Assembly: GCA_016789785.1 (NCBI GenBank)
Contig: JAEUQE010000299.1
Coordinates: 1-8,831 of the forward strand
From: Bryobacterales bacterium
GTDB lineage: Bacteria; Acidobacteriota; Terriglobia; Bryobacterales; Bryobacteraceae
Direction: 5' to 3'
DNA length: 8,831 nucleotides
The number at the start of each line of letters is the position of its first letter. Position 1 is the first letter of the stretch. Shown here piece after piece: positions 6,236 to 8,831 of this stretch. Under the pieces are notes generated by a model. The model had not been told where the DNA came from. It saw nothing but the letters and a program-made list of their open reading frames with translations, and did not search any database. The position numbers were made by a program, and so were the translations under genes.

Positions 6236-8206
6236 TTATTCCCAGGTGCACCGAAAACCGATGCTGCTGCCCCAACCCACGGGATGATCGCCGTCGCGGC
6301 ACGCGGACCGCAGGTTCGCCGCTTCATAACGATAGGCGCCCCCCCGCACGACTCTGTATTCGCCCTTCTTCGGACCAGTGGGATTCTCTTGTTCGTCCTG
6401 CTTGTATGATCCATACCAATCGGCGACCCACTCCCATACATTGCCCGCCATGTCCATGACGTTGTGCTCGGAGGCACCATTGGGAAAGAGCCCGACCGGA
6501 GTCGGCTCTTTGCTCTCCAGACCCGTGCCGTCGAAGTTCGCGTGTTCGGGACTGGGATCGGTGTCGCCCCACGGATAGCGGCGGGAGTTCGTGCCGCGCG
6601 CTGCGAATTCCCACTGCGCCTCGGTGGGCAGATGTCCGCCTGCCCACTGGCAGTAAGCGTCGGCATTGTGCCAGGACACGAGAACCACCGGGCGGTTGGG
6701 GCGAAGCAATTGCGTGTCCCAGTCCTCCGGCTGGTGGGATGGGTTGCTGTCCAGGAACTTCGCGTACTCGGCAACGGTGACCCGGTATTTCCCGATGTGG
6801 AACCCCTTCAGAGTTACGCGGTGGACCGGGCCTTCATGGGCTCTCGCTTCGCGATCGTAGTTGGGTTTTGATTTCGCCTTCCGCTGCGCGCCCATCCAGA
6901 AGGTCCCGCCGGGAATCCACACGCGGTTGTCCTGTTCGAGCCTCGGATCCCCAAAGCGTCCGATGGCCTCGGCAGCCTCCACTTTGAGGTTCACACCGCT
7001 CGTGAAGGACGGCTCGAAGATTGCCATCACCTCCTTGAGAAGCGGCTCAAAGCGCGGGTCGGCTGGAACGTAGTGCGTGGGGCGCAGATCGGCGAGGATG
7101 GATCCAAGGAGCCCCACGCACTCGGCTTTGCGCTTCAACGGCTGCTGGTCTGCGGTATTGAGCACGGCGCGAAACAGCGCCTCCACCTTTTCCACGCCCT
7201 GGCGGCTCATCAGGGTGCCTGCCAGGAGCCGCATCACTTCGCGCCATTCCGGGCGGTAGAGGCGGCGGTTCTCCTGAAACAACTGATGCTGGTCCCCGTC
7301 CTCGAGGCCGGCGATGGCGCGGGCGGCCAGATATTCCTGGAACGTGAGGTGCCAGTAGCGGATGCGGGATCCGGTGCTCGTGATGATGGCGCTGTTCACT
7401 TCCTCCTGTGCGAGGAAATCGAGCGCCTGCTGCTTGGGATTTTCGCCCTTCAGGCGCGGCGCAATCCAATCGGCGGCCTGTCCCCGGCCAACATCCACCA
7501 GACGGCCGTCCTGGTGTTGCTGCATCCGGAGGGCGAGGCGGCCGAAGAGGTCGAGGCATTCCTCCGGCTTGCGATCGACGCGCGAACCCTCACGCTGTCG
7601 CGCCAGCCACTTCACGATGGACTCATACAACTCCGCGCGCTGCTCCGGAAGGCGGTTGTCGTTGTGCTGCACCACGGCCAGCGCGGTCAGCATGAGCGGA
7701 TTGCGGGCCATGTGGCGGATTTCGGGGCGCGCGGCGAGTGCGCCGGAAAGCTCGGAGTACAGCTCAGCGGCTTTCGTGGGGCTCTTCCGGTGGAGACCCG
7801 CGGACCAGTGGCGCAGGAAACGTTCCACGGCTTCGGGATCGAGATCCTCCACTTCGGTGCGTTCGAAGCCGTGCAACACGGACTGATTCTCGTAGGCTTT
7901 CGGGCGAGTGGTGACGACCATGCGGCAGGCGTAGTCACTGGTCACCTCCTCAAACATGCGGGCGAAGAGTGCTCGCTGCTGGTCGTTGGTGGCTTCGTCC
8001 AAGCCATCGATCAGGAGCAGGGTTTCGGGGCGGTTCAGACGGTCCTGGAAGAACTCGGGGGTGAGGTCCCACTTGGAAGCGTGATGCCCGAGGTAGTGCA
8101 CCAGCCATTCCGCCGATTTCTTGGACAACGGGGTTTCGCGGCTGTGCTGCTGTTTGGAGCAAGGAATCCCGTGCGATGTCCGAGGCAATCTTGCGGTAGG
8201 GCACAA
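6236..8206 (-). CDS. NACHT-type STAND NTPase region fused to FGE-sulfatase (SUMF1-like) domain; C-terminal part of a split or broken gene
   Basis: The 656-residue reading starts only at a TTG (8206); no ATG occurs before residue 84, so the start is nominal. Visible NACHT features are Walker B LLLIDGLDEA (63-72), a sensor-like MVVTTRPKAY (96-105), and MARNPLMLTALAVV (166-179) with the conserved NP of the winged-helix region. YWHLTFQEYLAARAIA (284-299) follows, then a helical stretch to about 425. Residues 428-656 are an FGE-sulfatase/EgtB-PvdO-type domain (IPGGTFWMG, SWHNADAYCQWAGGHLPTEA, AQWEFAARG, VMDMAGNVWEWVADWYG, RVVRGGAYR, IGFR). The family couples NTP-driven oligomerisation to an effector, with the C-terminal domain usually sensing the trigger. 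The Walker A P-loop that should precede Walker B by roughly 60-80 residues is absent. Upstream, in the same frame but behind a TGA at 8228-8230, lies a nuclease domain that looks like its former N-terminus. Probably a pseudogene fragment; the bulk of the reading is well preserved, so decay would be recent or the split product retained. Confidence 0.85.
   Translation of the reverse strand: MCPTARLPRTSHGIPCSKQQHSRETPLSKKSAEWLVHYLGHHASKWDLTPEFFQDRLNRPETLLLIDGLDEATNDQQRALFARMFEEVTSDYACRMVVTTRPKAYENQSVLHGFERTEVEDLDPEAVERFLRHWSAGLHRKSPTKAAELYSELSGALAARPEIRHMARNPLMLTALAVVQHNDNRLPEQRAELYESIVKWLARQREGSRVDRKPEECLDLFGRLALRMQQHQDGRLVDVGRGQAADWIAPRLKGENPKQQALDFLAQEEVNSAIITSTGSRIRYWHLTFQEYLAARAIAGLEDGDQHQLFQENRRLYRPEWREVMRLLAGTLMSRQGVEKVEALFRAVLNTADQQPLKRKAECVGLLGSILADLRPTHYVPADPRFEPLLKEVMAIFEPSFTSGVNLKVEAAEAIGRFGDPRLEQDNRVWIPGGTFWMGAQRKAKSKPNYDREARAHEGPVHRVTLKGFHIGKYRVTVAEYAKFLDSNPSHQPEDWDTQLLRPNRPVVLVSWHNADAYCQWAGGHLPTEAQWEFAARGTNSRRYPWGDTDPSPEHANFDGTGLESKEPTPVGLFPNGASEHNVMDMAGNVWEWVADWYGSYKQDEQENPTGPKKGEYRVVRGGAYRYEAANLRSACRDGDHPVGWGSSIGFRCTWE
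6239..6346 (-). other. Diversity-generating-retroelement variable-region-like tail of the FGE domain
   Basis: These are the last 36 codons of the FGE domain (residues 621-656), matching the pattern RGGxWxxxxxNLRSAxRxxxxPxxxxxxxGFR common to C-type-lectin-fold variable proteins of diversity-generating retroelements. The codons at the usually variable positions (625-627, 636, 638-641, 644, 646-648) all end in C or T, as expected if they derived from AAY codons of a template by adenine mutagenesis. Six of them end in T, against the C/G-ending bias of the gene. No template repeat or reverse transcriptase is in the window, so this may simply be a conserved fold motif. Confidence 0.3.
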
Positions 8207-8227
8207 GGCTTTTGGTCGTGGGTGGGA

Positions 8228-8749
8228 TCAGGAGGGCGGGGCGCTGGCGGAAGCGGGCGCGTCGGGGTGGAGATATTTGGCATAGATTGCCTGGGTGCCG
8301 GGATTCCGGTTGAGGAACTTGCGGATGTCGTTCAGGTCCCAGATGGCGAATCCGCGGAAGCTGTGCTTTTGGAGTTCGGCTTCGAGGCGGTCGCGGGAGC
8401 CTTTGTCTTTGACCGCGGTGAGCGCGATGTTGGTCGAGAAGATGTAGTAATCGGGGTGCGGCTGCGGGAGTTTCTTCAGATCGGCGCGCAGTTGCTGGAG
8501 TGCCCAAGTGCCGTCCTTGCGGGAATCATAAGGCGGCTTCTTGAATTTCACCTGACCGATGCCGGAGCCGTTCCACGGATCGGCGCGGCTGGGGTAGGCG
8601 ACTTTGCCGTTCCAGGAGAAGTCGCGGCCGCCGTCTGCGCCCTGGCCCCATGCCGTGACGCCGGGTCCAAGGATCGCGGCGGCGAGTTCCTGCATCATGT
8701 ACTGAAAGCGCTCGGGGTCAAAGTCAGTAAATTCGTAGTAGCGCGACAT
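8228..8749 (-). CDS. PD-(D/E)xK (Mrr-like) nuclease domain protein; N-terminal part of the split STAND effector
   Basis: A 173-residue reading with a restriction-endonuclease-like core. Candidate catalytic residues are E21 in the first helix (FQYMMQELAAAIL), D43 in GADGGRDFSW (37-46) and Q66-x-K68 in GQVKFKK (65-71), the Q-x-K variant of the motif. YYIFSTNIAL and the FAIWDLNDIRKFL segment continue the alpha/beta fold. Such domains occur alone or as N-terminal DNA-cleaving effectors of antiviral STAND/NACHT proteins, where they cut DNA after phage sensing. The ORF ends in a low-complexity APASASAPPS tail and a TGA. The same frame continues into the NACHT-FGE region, suggesting one former polypeptide of more than 830 residues. 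No clear ribosome site precedes the ATG; a -10-like TACAAT lies 16 nt upstream. The nuclease core itself seems intact, so it might still be made as a free domain. Confidence 0.75.
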   Translation of the reverse strand: MSRYYEFTDFDPERFQYMMQELAAAILGPGVTAWGQGADGGRDFSWNGKVAYPSRADPWNGSGIGQVKFKKPPYDSRKDGTWALQQLRADLKKLPQPHPDYYIFSTNIALTAVKDKGSRDRLEAELQKHSFRGFAIWDLNDIRKFLNRNPGTQAIYAKYLHPDAPASASAPPS

Positions 8750-8765
8750 AGGGACTTACTCGATG

Positions 8766-8771
8766 ATTGTA
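8766..8771 (-). promoter_or_regulatory. Candidate -10 element of the nuclease-STAND locus
   Basis: TACAAT on the minus strand matches 5 of 6 bases of the -10 consensus, 16 nt before the ATG at 8749. No convincing -35 is found at 16-18 bp. The leader would be about 10 nt, consistent with the missing ribosome site. Confidence 0.3.
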
Positions 8772-8831
8772 CGTCAGTGGTGTGTTTCTATGGCTGGAAT
8801 AGGAATGCGAGTTCGTGGCGGGCACAGACGA

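Noticed and set aside
8228..8230. TGA as a recoded (selenocysteine or programmed readthrough) codon joining nuclease and NACHT
   Set aside because: No selenocysteine-type hairpin or favourable readthrough context is evident. Readthrough would still give a protein lacking a P-loop, so decay is the simpler explanation.
7950..8507. 185-codon minus-strand ORF across the nuclease/NACHT junction
   Set aside because: Most of it is a shadow of the nuclease and NACHT frames. Only its middle (about 8153-8235) looks protein-like, and that is treated as a frame excursion of the broken gene, not an independent gene.
1..8831. CRISPR array, tRNA/rRNA genes, insertion sequences, att sites
   Set aside because: No regularly spaced repeats, cloverleaf-like or rRNA segments, transposase motifs or flanking terminal repeats were seen on reading both strands.

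Overview
The window is GC-rich. Its largest gene encodes a roughly 1,140-residue Oar-like TonB-dependent outer-membrane receptor with an N-terminal carboxypeptidase-regulatory-like domain. Such receptors are strongly expanded in Acidobacteriota (Solibacter/Bryobacter relatives), so a Gram-negative acidobacterial chromosome or metagenomic contig is the best guess. This is inference from gene content; there is no rRNA or marker gene.

Left half (1-5086), all on the minus strand: a GT-B fold glycosyltransferase whose C-terminus is cut by the window edge (1-1002), the TonB-dependent receptor (1157-4588), and a small three-helix membrane protein (4805-5068). These look like ordinary envelope genes. 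The long plus-strand ORFs opposite the receptor are antisense shadows.

Middle (5087-6235): a plus-strand VapBC-type toxin-antitoxin pair, with a ribbon-helix-helix antitoxin (5393-5602) overlapping a PIN-domain ribonuclease (5599-6006) by 4 nt. An interleaved palindrome lies just upstream of the antitoxin start. A perfect 15-bp hairpin at 6178-6211 separates this pair from the next locus.

Right (6236-8749), minus strand: a broken defence-type locus. A PD-(D/E)xK (Mrr-like) nuclease domain (8228-8749) ends at a TGA. In the same frame after this stop, a NACHT-type STAND NTPase region resumes and ends in an FGE-sulfatase (SUMF1-like, C-type-lectin fold) domain (6236-8206). Together they read like one former nuclease-NACHT-FGE protein. 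The junction has an in-frame stop, an apparent excursion into another reading frame, and no glycine-containing Walker A. The NACHT half has no ATG before its Walker B. The locus is therefore probably a decayed, or conceivably split, antiviral-type STAND effector.

The FGE tail lacks the copper-binding cysteine pair of true formylglycine-generating enzymes. Its last ~35 codons resemble the variable region of diversity-generating-retroelement target proteins. No reverse transcriptase or template repeat is visible here, so that link is only a hypothesis. The VapBC pair next to the STAND locus suggests a small defence/accessory patch between housekeeping-type genes.
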